DNA of 64,000 nt from Halobacillus litoralis (lineage in GTDB: Bacteria; Bacillota; Bacilli; Bacillales; Halobacillaceae): NCBI RefSeq assembly GCF_009856415.1, contig NZ_WMEZ01000002.1, positions 310,001 to 374,000 on the forward strand. The letters are read 5' to 3'. Under the pieces are notes generated by a model. It was not told where the DNA came from and searched no databases. It was given only the letters and a program-made list of their open reading frames with translations. Positions 17,470-26,858 of this stretch are shown one piece after another. A program made the position numbers and the translations under genes. Position 1 is the stretch's first letter. Every line of letters begins with the position of its first letter.

Positions 17470-19266
17470 TTATTTTCCCTCCCTCAACGGGCTCTTCCAT
17501 CTCTTTTGTAATGTGTATTGAGCCATCTTCGGCTGCCGGTCACGGGTGAAGACTCCTTTTTTATTTCCGTCCACCCGTACCGTATCCTGCTTCGTCATAA
17601 AATCAGCGAAGTTCCACACTTGTTCACCAATCACTTCTGCAAATTCATCAAAAACATCGTGGTACCTCTCTAAAAACTGCACTTGAAATTCCTCTGAAAA
17701 CATGACGGAGGGGACCTTATGAAGTCCTGGCACCGTATCGACCCCATATTCCGTAATGACAATCGGCTGGTCGTGCGTCTTCGCCCATCTGTCGAGATAG
17801 TTTCTTAGGTCGGCTGTGCCTGCCTTCAGGTCTCCCGGTGTCGAATACCAGCCAAAATAAACATTCAAACCGATGATATCCACGAGTTTGGATACGACAC
17901 ATTTTTCCGGTTCGATCAGCATCAGGTTCACATTCATGATCGGCCTGTCATCAAGCTTTCTCACAACCTCCACCAGAGTCTTGTAATAGAATTCCGCTTC
18001 CGGTTCCATCGTCGAAGCTTCATTCGAGAGGGACCACATAATGACAGACGGATGGTTACGGTCCCGTTCAATCAACCTTTGAAGCGTGTCCAAATGATAT
18101 TCCTTCAAGCGGCTGGAAATCTTCCCATTGCTGAAGACAGGCTCCAAATTCCCTGTCGCTGGAACCCCTTGACTCAACAGACCAACGGCAGACGTTTCAT
18201 CGATGACTAAAAATCCAAGTTCATCTGCCGATTGTAAAACCTCTTCCGCATAAGGATAATGAGCTGTACGGAACGAATTGGCTCCTGTTTCCTTCATTAA
18301 GTACATGTCTCTCAAATTGGTGACAGGATCATAGCCTTTTCCTCTGAGAACAGCATCCTCATGCTTTCCAAACCCTTTTAAATAAATGGGGGAACCATTC
18401 AGCCACAACTGTTGGTTCTTCACTTCAATTTTCCTGATTCCGACGTTCAAGTAATAATGATCGAGCGTTGCCCCTTCCTCATCCTTTAGGTAGACATCCA
18501 ACTTGTATAGATAAGGATGTTCAGGGCTCCAAGCTTCTGCTTCGGGGACTTGTAAATCTGTTTTCGTTCCTTTTCCTTCAGCTATGACCTCTCCCTGATG
18601 ATTTTTAAGAGAATAATGGACAAAAGCAGATGGATGACTACCAGATTCCACCGCTACCCTTCCTGACTTTCCATTGAAATCGGTACCAACTTTAAGCGAA
18701 TGAATAAACGTTTGTGGTGTCGTATAAAGAAATACAGACCTGTGAATACCTGCGTAATTGAAAAAATCGTGCTGCTGGTGCAAAGTCTTTTTGACTTCAC
18801 CGTCTTCTATCACTTCTTCCATGACCTCCCCTGGAGGAAGCATGTCCCAAGACAATTCATTGTTCACCTTCACAACAATGCGGTTCATCTTTTCTTCATT
18901 TACAAAAGGAGTCACATCAGCCTCAAAAGGGAGAAAACCGTTATGACTTTCTACAACTAAGTGACCATTCACCCACACTTTTGCATGATGGGCGACCGCT
19001 CCGAATCTTAGCATGATTCTTTCTGTCATCCATTCCGAGGGCACATAGGTAAACGTTTCATACCACACATCTCCCAGGAAATCTCTGATTTCCTCTGAAG
19101 TCGTAATATCGTTAAAACTTGAAGGTACTGGCATATGTATCGGGGACGGAATCCCCTGAGCTGGCCACCCTTCTTCGGCCCCTTTTCCGTTTGGATCCAA
19201 CTGGAACATCCAAACACCATCCAATGGTTTCTTTTGTCTTTTTTCTGTCATTCTTGGATATAACAA
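17470..19266 (-). CDS. uidA: Beta-glucuronidase (GH2)
   Basis: Hydrolyses beta-D-glucuronides to glucuronate, feeding uxaC. GH2 layout: sugar-binding jelly roll (PVPSSFNDI, WYETFTYVP), Ig-like middle domain, then the TIM barrel. The acid/base Glu lies in SLSNEAST and the nucleophile Glu in VITEYGVDT, close to the E. coli GUS motif. The frame is open from 19311, but that GTG is inside an intercistronic hairpin. TTG at 19266, eight bases after AAGGGGG, gives MLYPRMTEKRQ, the usual family N-terminus, and 598 residues. No signal peptide, so glucuronides are imported first. Sits between the TRAP binding-protein gene and dctQ. Confidence 0.92.
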   Translation of the reverse strand: MLYPRMTEKRQKKPLDGVWMFQLDPNGKGAEEGWPAQGIPSPIHMPVPSSFNDITTSEEIRDFLGDVWYETFTYVPSEWMTERIMLRFGAVAHHAKVWVNGHLVVESHNGFLPFEADVTPFVNEEKMNRIVVKVNNELSWDMLPPGEVMEEVIEDGEVKKTLHQQHDFFNYAGIHRSVFLYTTPQTFIHSLKVGTDFNGKSGRVAVESGSHPSAFVHYSLKNHQGEVIAEGKGTKTDLQVPEAEAWSPEHPYLYKLDVYLKDEEGATLDHYYLNVGIRKIEVKNQQLWLNGSPIYLKGFGKHEDAVLRGKGYDPVTNLRDMYLMKETGANSFRTAHYPYAEEVLQSADELGFLVIDETSAVGLLSQGVPATGNLEPVFSNGKISSRLKEYHLDTLQRLIERDRNHPSVIMWSLSNEASTMEPEAEFYYKTLVEVVRKLDDRPIMNVNLMLIEPEKCVVSKLVDIIGLNVYFGWYSTPGDLKAGTADLRNYLDRWAKTHDQPIVITEYGVDTVPGLHKVPSVMFSEEFQVQFLERYHDVFDEFAEVIGEQVWNFADFMTKQDTVRVDGNKKGVFTRDRQPKMAQYTLQKRWKSPLREGK

Positions 19267-19288
19267 GGTTTCCGCCCCCTTATAAATG

Positions 19289-19314
19289 AAGGTGCCCACT
19301 TTGATGAGCACCTT
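19289..19314 (-). terminator. Intercistronic hairpin after dctP (leaky terminator or stabiliser)
   Basis: Arms 19289-19298 and 19305-19314 pair over 10 bp with one G-U, loop of 6. It lies between the TRAP binding-protein stop and uidA. On the minus strand it is followed by CATTTAT, not a strong T tract. Such hairpins commonly give excess binding protein over permease. Confidence 0.6.
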
Positions 19315-19320
19315 TATGTT

Positions 19321-20340
19321 TTATTCAGTCAAACTCTTGATTTGTTCCATGATTTCTGCAATTCTATCGTCTTCCTTGAACTCTTCGTGCATCGGTTGAA
19401 CCGCTTCGATGAATGGTTCTTTATCTACATCATTGAATTCGACACCCATTTCTTTTGCCTCTGCTACAGCATCTTCTATCGCTTTATTCCAGATTTCTGT
19501 ATGATATTCTGTAGCTTCTGCAGCTGCTTCTTCGAATGCTGTTTTTTGTTCATCCGAAAGGCTGTCCCATGTTTGCTTACTGATTATCGCGATATCCGGA
19601 ATCATCGTATGTTCGTTTCGAGAGAACGCTTTTGCTACTTCGCCATGTTTACCTGTCGTTAATGCAGTCGGGTTACTTTCCGCTCCATCAACCACTCCCT
19701 GTTGAAGCGCTGTGTAAATTTCCCCGTATGGCATTGGCGTCGGTGTTCCGCCCAATAGCTCTACCATTTGAATTGCTGTCGGACTGTCCATGACACGGAT
19801 CTTCAAGCCATTTAGATCTGCAGGTGTTTGAATCGGCGTATCCTTCGTATAGAAGCTACGTGCACCTGAATCAAAGTAAGTAAGGCCGACAAACCCTTTA
19901 TCTTCAGTAGATTGATAGATTTCCTTCACAACGTCTGATTCCATTACTTTTCGATAGTGATCTTTACTTTCAAAAATATAAGGTAAAGAGAAAACAGAAT
20001 ACTCATTAGAAAAGCTCTCAAGTGCTCCAGCACTAACTTTCGTCATATCAATCGCACCACTTTGAAGCTGTTCAAGAACTTCTTTCTCACTTCCTAGTAC
20101 ACCATTGGCAAAAATCTTAACGGTCACTTCACCATCCGTCTTTTCATCTACACCTGAAGCGAATTTTTCAAGAGCTTTGTGAACAGGGTGATCTTCACTC
20201 AAGTTGTGAGCAAGACGAAGTTCCTGACTATCTCCACCCGAACCCCCGTCACCTGAAGCTTCTGAATCAGAACTCCCACAACCAGCAAGCATAAGCAATG
20301 AACTAATCAACAACAACAACCATAAACCTGACTTTTGCAC
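19321..20340 (-). CDS. TRAP solute-binding lipoprotein (DctP), glucuronide operon
   Basis: 339 residues from GTG at 20340, which follows GGGGAGAGG; the upstream TTG at 20358 overlaps that site. A lipoprotein signal ends at LMLAGC, followed by a Ser/Gly-rich linker. The mature part is a DctP/SBP_bac_7 domain: HNLSEDHPVHKALEKFA, IFANGVLGSEKEVLEQLQSG, the solute-contact Arg in LNGLKIRVMDSP, and QQGVVDGAESN. It is held on the outer face of the membrane and hands substrate to the DctQM permease encoded downstream. First gene of the operon, divergent from the ROK regulator, with a cre box just upstream. Confidence 0.93.
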   Translation of the reverse strand: MQKSGLWLLLLISSLLMLAGCGSSDSEASGDGGSGGDSQELRLAHNLSEDHPVHKALEKFASGVDEKTDGEVTVKIFANGVLGSEKEVLEQLQSGAIDMTKVSAGALESFSNEYSVFSLPYIFESKDHYRKVMESDVVKEIYQSTEDKGFVGLTYFDSGARSFYTKDTPIQTPADLNGLKIRVMDSPTAIQMVELLGGTPTPMPYGEIYTALQQGVVDGAESNPTALTTGKHGEVAKAFSRNEHTMIPDIAIISKQTWDSLSDEQKTAFEEAAAEATEYHTEIWNKAIEDAVAEAKEMGVEFNDVDKEPFIEAVQPMHEEFKEDDRIAEIMEQIKSLTE

Positions 20341-20362
20341 ATGTACCTCTCCCCTCAAATAT

Positions 20363-20376
20363 TTTAAGCGTTTTCA
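20363..20376 (-). promoter_or_regulatory. cre box (CcpA site) of the glucuronide operon
   Basis: TGAAAACGCTTAAA on the minus strand matches the cre consensus TGWAANCGNTNWCA at all but one position. It lies 23 bp before the dctP start, where CcpA would block the operon when glucose is present. Confidence 0.75.
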
Positions 20377-20383
20377 AAACTTT

Positions 20384-20417
20384 GTTTGTTTACACAACAA
20401 ACTGTTAATCATATAAT
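20384..20417 (+). promoter_or_regulatory. ROK/XylR-like operator over the regulator promoter
   Basis: GTTTGTT (20384-20390), 5 bp, AACAAAC (20396-20402) is a perfect inverted repeat that closely resembles the Bacillus xyl operator bound by XylR, also a ROK repressor. TTTACA (20389-20394), 17 bp and TATAAT (20412-20417) form a strong plus-strand promoter for the regulator, overlapped by the operator. Autoregulation plus control of the divergent operon is inferred. Confidence 0.75.
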
Positions 20418-20464
20418 AAAGGTAACCAAAATAAATTTCAAGAGTTTTTTGAAAGGGGTTTCAA

Positions 20465-21649
20465 ATGAGCACAGGAGATGCCACTTACATCAAAGCGTTA
20501 AACAAACGTATTTTAATTGAAAAAATTATTGAGCATCAATCCATATCAAGAATTGAACTTTCCAGATTAACCGGATTGAACCGTTCCACAGTTTCCTCGC
20601 AGATTAATCACATGATGGAAGAGCAATTGATTATCGAACGCCCTTCCGAGGTTTCTTATGGTGGAAGAAAACCGATCCTTCTTCAAATCAATGAAGCGGC
20701 AGGGTACACAATCGGAATCGACTTTGATATGCCCCAGACTCAAATTCAAATCGCCAACCTCCTTGGTAAGCCACTTGCCAATTACCAGGTCCAAACCGAT
20801 GATGAGGATGTATGTAAAAATATCTCCAATGTTGTTGAAAAAGTCCATGATGTTCTTAAAGAGCACCGTGTGTCCGAGTCGCCTAAAGGGTTAACAGGAA
20901 TCGGAATAGGCATACACGGCATCGTTAATAACGATCACAACATTGTTTTCACACCAAAGCTCCAGTGGAACAACATCAACATGAAGGAAGCATTTGAGAA
21001 GCATTTCGATGTCCCTATTCACATCGACAACAACGCGAATCTGACCGTCTATGCTGAACAAGTGTATCACTATCCGATGGAAGACCTTTTTAGCATTACT
21101 ATGTACTCTGGCATCGGACTTGGAATATTAGAAGGAAATGATATATATAAAGGAAGTCAGGGCTTCGCAGGAGAGATTGGTCATATGATCGTCGAAAGAA
21201 ATGGCCTACAGTGCAGTTGTGGGAACAAGGGCTGTTGGGAACTTTACGCCTCAGAACATGCATTAAAGAAAACCCTGAAAGCGAAAGGCTACATCAAGCA
21301 ATCAAGCGAGGAATTTGACCTGACGGAGATTAAAGATACCACCATCATTGAAGAATACCTTGATTACATGGCTGTCGGGTTGAACAATATCATCAACATA
21401 TTCAATCCGGAAATCATCATCATTAACAGTGAATTCATGCACCAGAACAGACACTTGCTTACCTCTTTGAAAAAGCGTCTGAACTCGAGAATGAACAACT
21501 ACCAGGAAATTGTGACCTCTTCTTTAGGAAAAGAAGCCTGCTCACTAGGCGGCGTAGCGATTTCATTAAAAGAATATTACGGAATCAATTCTTTAAACCT
21601 CAGTCACTATCCTTATTTTAACGAGGTGGGAAAAGCTTCTATTAGTTGA
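20465..21649 (+). CDS. ROK-family transcriptional repressor of the glucuronide operon
   Basis: 394 residues. The N-terminal winged helix-turn-helix spans about residues 15-75 (SISRIELSRLTGLNRSTVSSQI). The ROK sugar-kinase-like domain follows, with IGIGIHGIVN, HIDNNANLTVYAE, GIGLGILEG and the ROK zinc signature CSCGNKGCWE. This is the XylR/NagC type: a sugar or sugar acid in the ROK domain releases DNA. Divergent orientation, the XylR-like operator and the adjacent operon make a glucuronide-responsive repressor the natural reading; the actual inducer is unknown. RBS GAAAGGGG precedes ATG 20465. Confidence 0.88.
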   Translation: MSTGDATYIKALNKRILIEKIIEHQSISRIELSRLTGLNRSTVSSQINHMMEEQLIIERPSEVSYGGRKPILLQINEAAGYTIGIDFDMPQTQIQIANLLGKPLANYQVQTDDEDVCKNISNVVEKVHDVLKEHRVSESPKGLTGIGIGIHGIVNNDHNIVFTPKLQWNNINMKEAFEKHFDVPIHIDNNANLTVYAEQVYHYPMEDLFSITMYSGIGLGILEGNDIYKGSQGFAGEIGHMIVERNGLQCSCGNKGCWELYASEHALKKTLKAKGYIKQSSEEFDLTEIKDTTIIEEYLDYMAVGLNNIINIFNPEIIIINSEFMHQNRHLLTSLKKRLNSRMNNYQEIVTSSLGKEACSLGGVAISLKEYYGINSLNLSHYPYFNEVGKASIS

Positions 21650-21651
21650 GC

Positions 21652-21690
21652 AAAACCAGAACATGCAAGTAGCGTATGTTCTGGTTTTTA
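21652..21690 (+). terminator. Terminator of the ROK regulator
   Basis: 13-bp arms 21652-21664 and 21676-21688, 11-nt loop, continuing into T5ATTTTTATTTT. Confidence 0.88.
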
Positions 21691-21755
21691 TTTTTATTTT
21701 GACATATAGATGTGAAGGTCGAGAAGTTGGGTTACTTGGGCAGGATTCAGTATAT

Positions 21756-21860
21756 TCTGCGTGCCATTTAAAATTCTTATGCGCGCCCCACTCTTCCTGC
21801 GCGCGTTTCACACCTTCTCGCGTGCGTTCCTTACCTTCTCGCGCGCGTTCCTCACTTTCT
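21756..21860. repeat. Degenerate GC-rich 21-bp tandem repeats
   Basis: Units starting TGCGTGCC (21756), TGCGCGCC (21780), TGCGCGCG (21798), CGCGTGCG (21819) and CGCGCGCG (21840). The last three are exactly 21 bp each and share CGNGCGTTNC-N5-TTCT. Base composition is far more GC-rich than the flanks. They sit between two terminators. Function not known. Confidence 0.7.
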
Positions 21861-21877
21861 TACTTCCAGCTGAAATC

Positions 21878-21912
21878 AAAAAAGCGCAAGCCGTTTTATA
21901 GGCTCGCGCTCT
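21878..21912 (-). terminator. Terminator of the zwf-gnd operon
   Basis: GCGCGAGCC/GGCTTGCGC stem on the minus strand (21884-21892 with 21901-21909), 8-nt loop, then T6. Confidence 0.85.
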
Positions 21913-21921
21913 TCATTGCTA

Positions 21922-23334
21922 TTAACCGTTAATCCAATCCGTATGGAACGTACCTTCTTTATCCACACGCTGATACGTGTGCGCACCAAAGTAGTCACGT
22001 TGTGCTTGTAGCAGGTTCGCTGGAAGCTTGGCTGTACGGTAGCTGTCGTAATAAGCAAGTGCGCTTGAGAAGGCAGGTACCGGTACACCGTTTTGAATCG
22101 CAAGAGCGAGTGTTTTACGAAGCTCTTTTTGATAAGAAACAGCGATATCCTGGAAATAAGGATCGAGAAGCAGGTTCGTCAGGTTCTCGTCTTTGTCGTA
22201 CGCGTCTTTGATCTTCTGCAGGAACTGGGCACGGATGATGCAGCCGCCGCGGAAGTTCATGGCAATGTCGCCGTACTGAAGGTCCCAGCCTTTTTCTTCA
22301 GACTGTGCACGCATCTGTGCAAAACCTTGCGCGTAGGAGCAGATTTTACTCATATACAACGCTTTGCGTAGAGACTCGATGACTTCTTCTTTGTTTCCGT
22401 CAAAAGTAACTTCTGGACCAGTCAAGTATTGGCTCGCTTTCTCGCGCTCTTCCTTCATCGCAGAGATGAAGCGAGAGAACACAGATTCTGTGATGATTGG
22501 AAGTGGAACACCAAGGTCCAGGGCACTCTTACTTGTCCATTTTCCTGTTCCTTTTTGACCGGCTGTATCAAGGATTACTTCAACAAGCGGCTTGCCTGTT
22601 TCTTCGTCCACTTTTGTGAAAATGTCTGCCGTAATCTCGATCAAGTAGCTGTCGAGTTCACCTTCGTTCCATTCTTTGAAGACTTCATGAAGTTCTTGAG
22701 CAGAGAGGCCAAGGACATTTTTCATGATGAAGTACGCTTCACAGATCAACTGCATGTCGCCGTATTCGATACCGTTGTGAACCATTTTCACATAGTGACC
22801 GGCACCGCCGCGTCCCATGTAGGCCGCACATGGTGTACCTTCAACGTTCGCTGCGATCGCGTCGAAGATCGGTTTAACTTCTGCGTAAGCTTCACCCGGT
22901 CCACCTGGCATGATGGAAGGTCCCTTACGAGCACCTTCTTCCCCGCCGGAGAATCCTGTTCCGATGAAATGGACGCCTTTTTCTTCTAAGTAAGAGGCAC
23001 GGCGTTCTGTATCTTCATAGTACGTGTTTCCGCCGTCGATCAGCATGTCGCCTTCTTCCAAATGAGGGACAAGGCTTTCGATGACTTTATCAGTCGTTTC
23101 GCCCGCTTTGACCATCATCAAGATTTTGCGTGGTTTCTCAAGAGAACCAACGAATTCTTCAGCGCTGTACGCTCCAAAAATGTTACCTGTGTTTTCATCA
23201 TTTCCGACCAGTTCGTCCACTCGGTCTGTCCAGTAATCATAGACAGATACTGTGTAACCATTATCCTGAATGTTCAGGGCAAGATTCGCCCCCATCACTC
23301 CTAAACCGATGACTCCAATATTCTGCTTATCCAT
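21922..23334 (-). CDS. gnd: 6-phosphogluconate dehydrogenase, decarboxylating
   Basis: 470 residues, full length. Oxidises 6-phosphogluconate to ribulose-5-phosphate and CO2 with NAD(P)+. N-terminal Rossmann motif [17 protein letters not shown]. Catalytic region [23 protein letters not shown] and [15 protein letters not shown] with the conserved Lys and Asn. C-terminal [13 protein letters not shown] and [12 protein letters not shown]. It lies 40 bp downstream of zwf in the same direction, so zwf-gnd is a two-gene operon. The intervening 6-phosphogluconolactonase step is encoded at 54025-55077. Confidence 0.96.
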   Translation of the reverse strand: MDKQNIGVIGLGVMGANLALNIQDNGYTVSVYDYWTDRVDELVGNDENTGNIFGAYSAEEFVGSLEKPRKILMMVKAGETTDKVIESLVPHLEEGDMLIDGGNTYYEDTERRASYLEEKGVHFIGTGFSGGEEGARKGPSIMPGGPGEAYAEVKPIFDAIAANVEGTPCAAYMGRGGAGHYVKMVHNGIEYGDMQLICEAYFIMKNVLGLSAQELHEVFKEWNEGELDSYLIEITADIFTKVDEETGKPLVEVILDTAGQKGTGKWTSKSALDLGVPLPIITESVFSRFISAMKEEREKASQYLTGPEVTFDGNKEEVIESLRKALYMSKICSYAQGFAQMRAQSEEKGWDLQYGDIAMNFRGGCIIRAQFLQKIKDAYDKDENLTNLLLDPYFQDIAVSYQKELRKTLALAIQNGVPVPAFSSALAYYDSYRTAKLPANLLQAQRDYFGAHTYQRVDKEGTFHTDWING

Positions 23335-23374
23335 GTTCCGATCAAATCCTTTCCATTCTATCTGTAAAAGTTTT

Positions 23375-24868
23375 TTACCACCATGTATAGCCGTCTTCGT
23401 TCAAGAGCTTCTCAGCCGCTTCCGGTCCTTCAGATCCTGCTTGATAACCGTGAAGAGGGAGAGCGTCATTTTCAAAAGCTTCTAAGATCGGCTGGACCCA
23501 CTTCCAGGAAAGCTCCACTTCACTCCAGTGAGCGAAATAAGTAGAATGACCCAACATGGCATCATTCAACAGATTTTCATAAGCCTCCGGCTGGGCATCC
23601 AGATTTTTAGAAAAGTTGATATAGGCGGGTTCGAATTTTTCATTCGAATCATCCTTCAAGTTGATGCGCAGTCCGACACTCTCGTTCGGATTGATTTCAA
23701 TCATCAACAAATTGGATACCGCACCTGCCGCATCTTCATCCGCGTCAACTTCGTTCTTGAACTCAATGATAATGCGCGTTGATTTTTTCTCAAGACGCTT
23801 CCCTGTACGGATGTAAAAAGGAATGCCTTTCCAGTAGTCGTTGTCGATATACAAACGAGCAGCGAAGTACGTATCGTTGTTGGAGTTTTCCTCAACACCG
23901 TCTTCTTCCAGGTAACCTGGGATTGGTTCAGCGTTCATTTCACCCGCTTCATACTGTCCACGCACGACATGTTTGGAAATTTCCTCTTCTTCTACAGGGC
24001 GTAACGATTCCATGATCGCTTTTTTCTTTTCTTCAATCTGTTTCGGCGTCAGTTTTGCCGGATGGTGAAGCGCGGTCATCATCACTAACTGTAGCAAGTG
24101 GTTCTGCACCATATCACGAATCGCTCCAGCTTTATCATAGTACCCCGCTCTCGTTCCAACACCGACGGTCTCGCTTGCTGTAATTTGGACATTCGCAATC
24201 TGCTCATGACTCCAGAGTGCCTTCAAAATCGGGTTCGGACGGATCAACGATTCAAGATTCTGCACCATCGGTTTTCCAAGATAGTGATCGATACGGAAAA
24301 TCTCTTCTTCCTGGAACACTTTTGTCAGTTCAGCATTTAAATGACGCGCCGAGTGTAAATCACTTCCGAAAGGTTTTTCAACGATCAGACGCTTCCACCC
24401 GCTCGTGTCCGTGATTCCATTTTCATGAAGAGAGGCCGCGATCGGTTCAATCAACTTCGGTGCAACCGAAAGGTAGAACAGACGGTTTTCTGGAATCGAA
24501 AGCTCGCTTTCCCTTTCTTCAATAAAGGCTTTCAAACCTTGATACGATTCATTCTTCATCGCATCGAAAATGAAATAGCGGAAAGAAGCAAGGAACTCGT
24601 CCAAATTCGATTCGTCTACATCTCTTCTTGAGAAAGATTCCAGTGATTCTTTAATGATGTTGTGGAAATCTTCCTGTGTATAAGGTCTACGTCCAAGGCC
24701 TACGACGGAAAGGGAATTTGGCATTTTTCCCTCGATATATAAGTTATAGAGAGCTGGATAGATTTTACGTTTCGCCAAATCACCGCTTGCTCCGAATAAA
24801 ACAAAGGTCATGTCGTCCATCACTTCTGCGGTATCGATTCCATGACTTTTCGTGTTGTGTAGATCCAT
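23375..24868 (-). CDS. zwf: Glucose-6-phosphate 1-dehydrogenase
   Basis: 497 residues, normal length. First step of the oxidative pentose phosphate pathway: glucose-6-phosphate to 6-phosphogluconolactone with NADP+. [19 protein letters not shown] is the cofactor motif, [13 protein letters not shown] holds the substrate Lys and catalytic His region, and [20 protein letters not shown] is conserved. ATG at 24868, with AGGAGG eight bases upstream. A perfect cre box lies about 280 bp upstream. Provides NADPH, and ribulose-5-phosphate together with Gnd. Confidence 0.96.
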   Translation of the reverse strand: MDLHNTKSHGIDTAEVMDDMTFVLFGASGDLAKRKIYPALYNLYIEGKMPNSLSVVGLGRRPYTQEDFHNIIKESLESFSRRDVDESNLDEFLASFRYFIFDAMKNESYQGLKAFIEERESELSIPENRLFYLSVAPKLIEPIAASLHENGITDTSGWKRLIVEKPFGSDLHSARHLNAELTKVFQEEEIFRIDHYLGKPMVQNLESLIRPNPILKALWSHEQIANVQITASETVGVGTRAGYYDKAGAIRDMVQNHLLQLVMMTALHHPAKLTPKQIEEKKKAIMESLRPVEEEEISKHVVRGQYEAGEMNAEPIPGYLEEDGVEENSNNDTYFAARLYIDNDYWKGIPFYIRTGKRLEKKSTRIIIEFKNEVDADEDAAGAVSNLLMIEINPNESVGLRINLKDDSNEKFEPAYINFSKNLDAQPEAYENLLNDAMLGHSTYFAHWSEVELSWKWVQPILEAFENDALPLHGYQAGSEGPEAAEKLLNEDGYTWW

Positions 24869-25301
24869 AATTCGTGTTACCTCCTGTACTTTTCAGCTTT
24901 TTTCAGTATATAGCATGAGCACCAAATATGTAAGTGAACAAACTTGAAAGATGAACACTGTTTTATTGTTTGCCTTCTTCATAACATTTATGAAATGTGT
25001 CTAAAATGTGTAGTTTGCCATGAAAATTATTTTACTGAAAGTTCGGCTGTTTTTAAAGAGGCAACAGGAGGCGTACAGTCCGCATCAGACTTAATTTCAG
25101 CGATGTGAGAAACGTGACGCTTTGTATGTCGGCTATACTTCTAGTGTGAGCGTTTTCACTCTTATTTGCAATAGATTGAAAAAAATTTTCATATTTCATT
25201 TGATTATTAGAAGGATTCGGCCTTTACATGAGTATTATTTCTCGTCTTTGTATCGTTTGATTCCCGGTTTTTATGAAGCGATTTTTTTATGATTCGAACG
25301 A
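24869..25301. other. Intergenic region upstream of zwf
   Basis: About 430 bp without a gene. It holds the cre box at 25145-25158 and, just before zwf, a possible extended -10 promoter (TGCTATATA near 24915, with CTTACA 16 bp upstream). No RNA structure was recognised. Confidence 0.6.
25145..25158 (-). promoter_or_regulatory. Perfect cre box upstream of zwf
   Basis: TGAAAACGCTCACA on the minus strand fits TGWAANCGNTNWCA at every position. It is 277 bp before zwf and about 165 bp past the tctA stop, so which gene it controls is uncertain. Confidence 0.65.
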
Positions 25302-25341
25302 TAAAAAAAGTCGAACGCCTCCTCTTAGGATGCGTTCGACT
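25302..25341 (-). terminator. Terminator of tctCBA, overlapping the tctA 3' end
   Basis: 10-bp perfect arms (25310-25319 and 25332-25341) and a T7 tract on the minus strand. The proximal arm lies inside the last codons of tctA; the stop codon is in the loop. Confidence 0.88.
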
Positions 25342-26842
25342 CTTTATCTGCCTGATCGGCTTGTGCACTTTTCCGATTACGAATGATTGGAACAATGAAA
25401 GATAAGATACTTACGATGTAAAGTCCGATGGATACAGGATCAGAGATGAGGATCATCATGTCTCCACCTGCGGCCGTAAGCGACTGTCTTAGTGACTGCT
25501 CCATCATGCCTCCGAGAATGAAAGCTAAGATGAAGGGAGCTGCTGGGAAACTGAACAGTCTCATCAAATAACCAACGAAACCGAAGATTAGCAATAGATA
25601 CAAATCAAAGGTACTGAAGCTGATGGCATAAACACCAATCAAGCTGAAAATCGCAACTAAAGAGATCAGCATAGGACGTGCGATTTTCAATATTTTTGCG
25701 ATGTATGGAATGAGTGGTAAGTTTAGAATCAATAAAAAGATATTTCCGATATACATACTAGCAATGATGCCCCAGAAAACTTCCGGACGATCGGCCATCA
25801 GGAGTGGACCCGGCTGAATACCAAGGACGAGGAATGCGCCTAACATGACAGCTGTTGTTCCAGACCCTGGTATACCAAGGCTCAGTAAAGGAACAAAGGC
25901 ACCACTGGTCGCTGCATTGTTGGCCGTTTCCGGTGCAGATAACCCTTTGATCGATCCCTTTCCGAACTCTTTCGGATTTTTAGCGATTTTCTTTTCTGAA
26001 ATATAACCGATAAATGAAGCGATTGTCGCGCCTGCACCTGGCAAAACACCAAGAATGAAACCGAGGAACGACTGCCTGCTCATCGGTCCGCGCATTTCTT
26101 TAAAATCAGCTTTGCTGAGCTTCAAACTTCCGATGTCGCCCTGATTTTGCAGCGATTGATCTTTCCGCTTTTTCACAAGAAAACAAATTTCAGCGAGAGC
26201 AAATAGTCCGAGAGCGATGACGAGGAAATCGATTCCTTCCAATAAGTTCGGATTTCCAAACGTAAAACGGCTCGTTCCCGTCTGACCGTCAATTCCGATG
26301 GTCGCAACCATAAAGCCGACAGTAGCTGTAATCAAAGCTTTGATGGTGGATCCATCCGATAAACTTGCAATGGCCGTCAGACCTAAGAACATAAGGGCAA
26401 AATACTGAGGCGGACCGAATGAAACGGCGACTGCTGATAGAGCAGGAGCGAATAACATCAAAAGAACGACGGAAACCGTCCCTCCGACGAAAGAGGAAAT
26501 CGCAGCAATCGCCAAGGCTTTTCCTGCTTCTCCCCGCTGCGCCATCGGATAGCCGTCGAATGATGTGGCGACGGTTCCGGATATCCCTGGTGCGTTCAAG
26601 AGAATTGAGGATGTCGATCCACCGAATACGGCTCCGTAATAGACACCCGCCATCATCACTAAGGCGACAGAGGGGTCCATTCCATATGTGATCGGAATCA
26701 TGATCGCAATTGCACTGATCGGACCAAGCCCCGGCATCATCCCGATTAGTGTTCCAGCGACGACGCCGATCAAAACGAACAAAATCCCCTGCCAGCTGAA
26801 TGCGACCTGAATTCCTTGCATTAATCCATCCATTGCACCCAT
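25325..26842 (-). CDS. tctA: Tripartite tricarboxylate transporter, large permease TctA
   Basis: 505 residues with about 12 membrane helices. Diagnostic TctA motifs are GTLIGMMPGLGPISAIAIMIP, STSSILLNAPGISGTVATSFDGYPMA, GVLPGAGATIASFIGY and GIPGSGTTAVMLGAF. It is the ion-coupled translocation subunit for citrate or another tri/dicarboxylate, working with TctB and the TctC binding protein. Third gene of tctC-tctB-tctA, 16 bp after tctB, closed by a strong terminator. Confidence 0.94.
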   Translation of the reverse strand: MGAMDGLMQGIQVAFSWQGILFVLIGVVAGTLIGMMPGLGPISAIAIMIPITYGMDPSVALVMMAGVYYGAVFGGSTSSILLNAPGISGTVATSFDGYPMAQRGEAGKALAIAAISSFVGGTVSVVLLMLFAPALSAVAVSFGPPQYFALMFLGLTAIASLSDGSTIKALITATVGFMVATIGIDGQTGTSRFTFGNPNLLEGIDFLVIALGLFALAEICFLVKKRKDQSLQNQGDIGSLKLSKADFKEMRGPMSRQSFLGFILGVLPGAGATIASFIGYISEKKIAKNPKEFGKGSIKGLSAPETANNAATSGAFVPLLSLGIPGSGTTAVMLGAFLVLGIQPGPLLMADRPEVFWGIIASMYIGNIFLLILNLPLIPYIAKILKIARPMLISLVAIFSLIGVYAISFSTFDLYLLLIFGFVGYLMRLFSFPAAPFILAFILGGMMEQSLRQSLTAAGGDMMILISDPVSIGLYIVSILSFIVPIIRNRKSAQADQADKESNAS

Positions 26843-26858
26843 GGTGACTTACCTCCTC

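Noticed and set aside
19311-19311. GTG at 19311 as the beta-glucuronidase start
   Set aside because: It lies inside the intercistronic hairpin without a ribosome site; TTG 19266 has AAGGGGG upstream and gives the family N-terminus.
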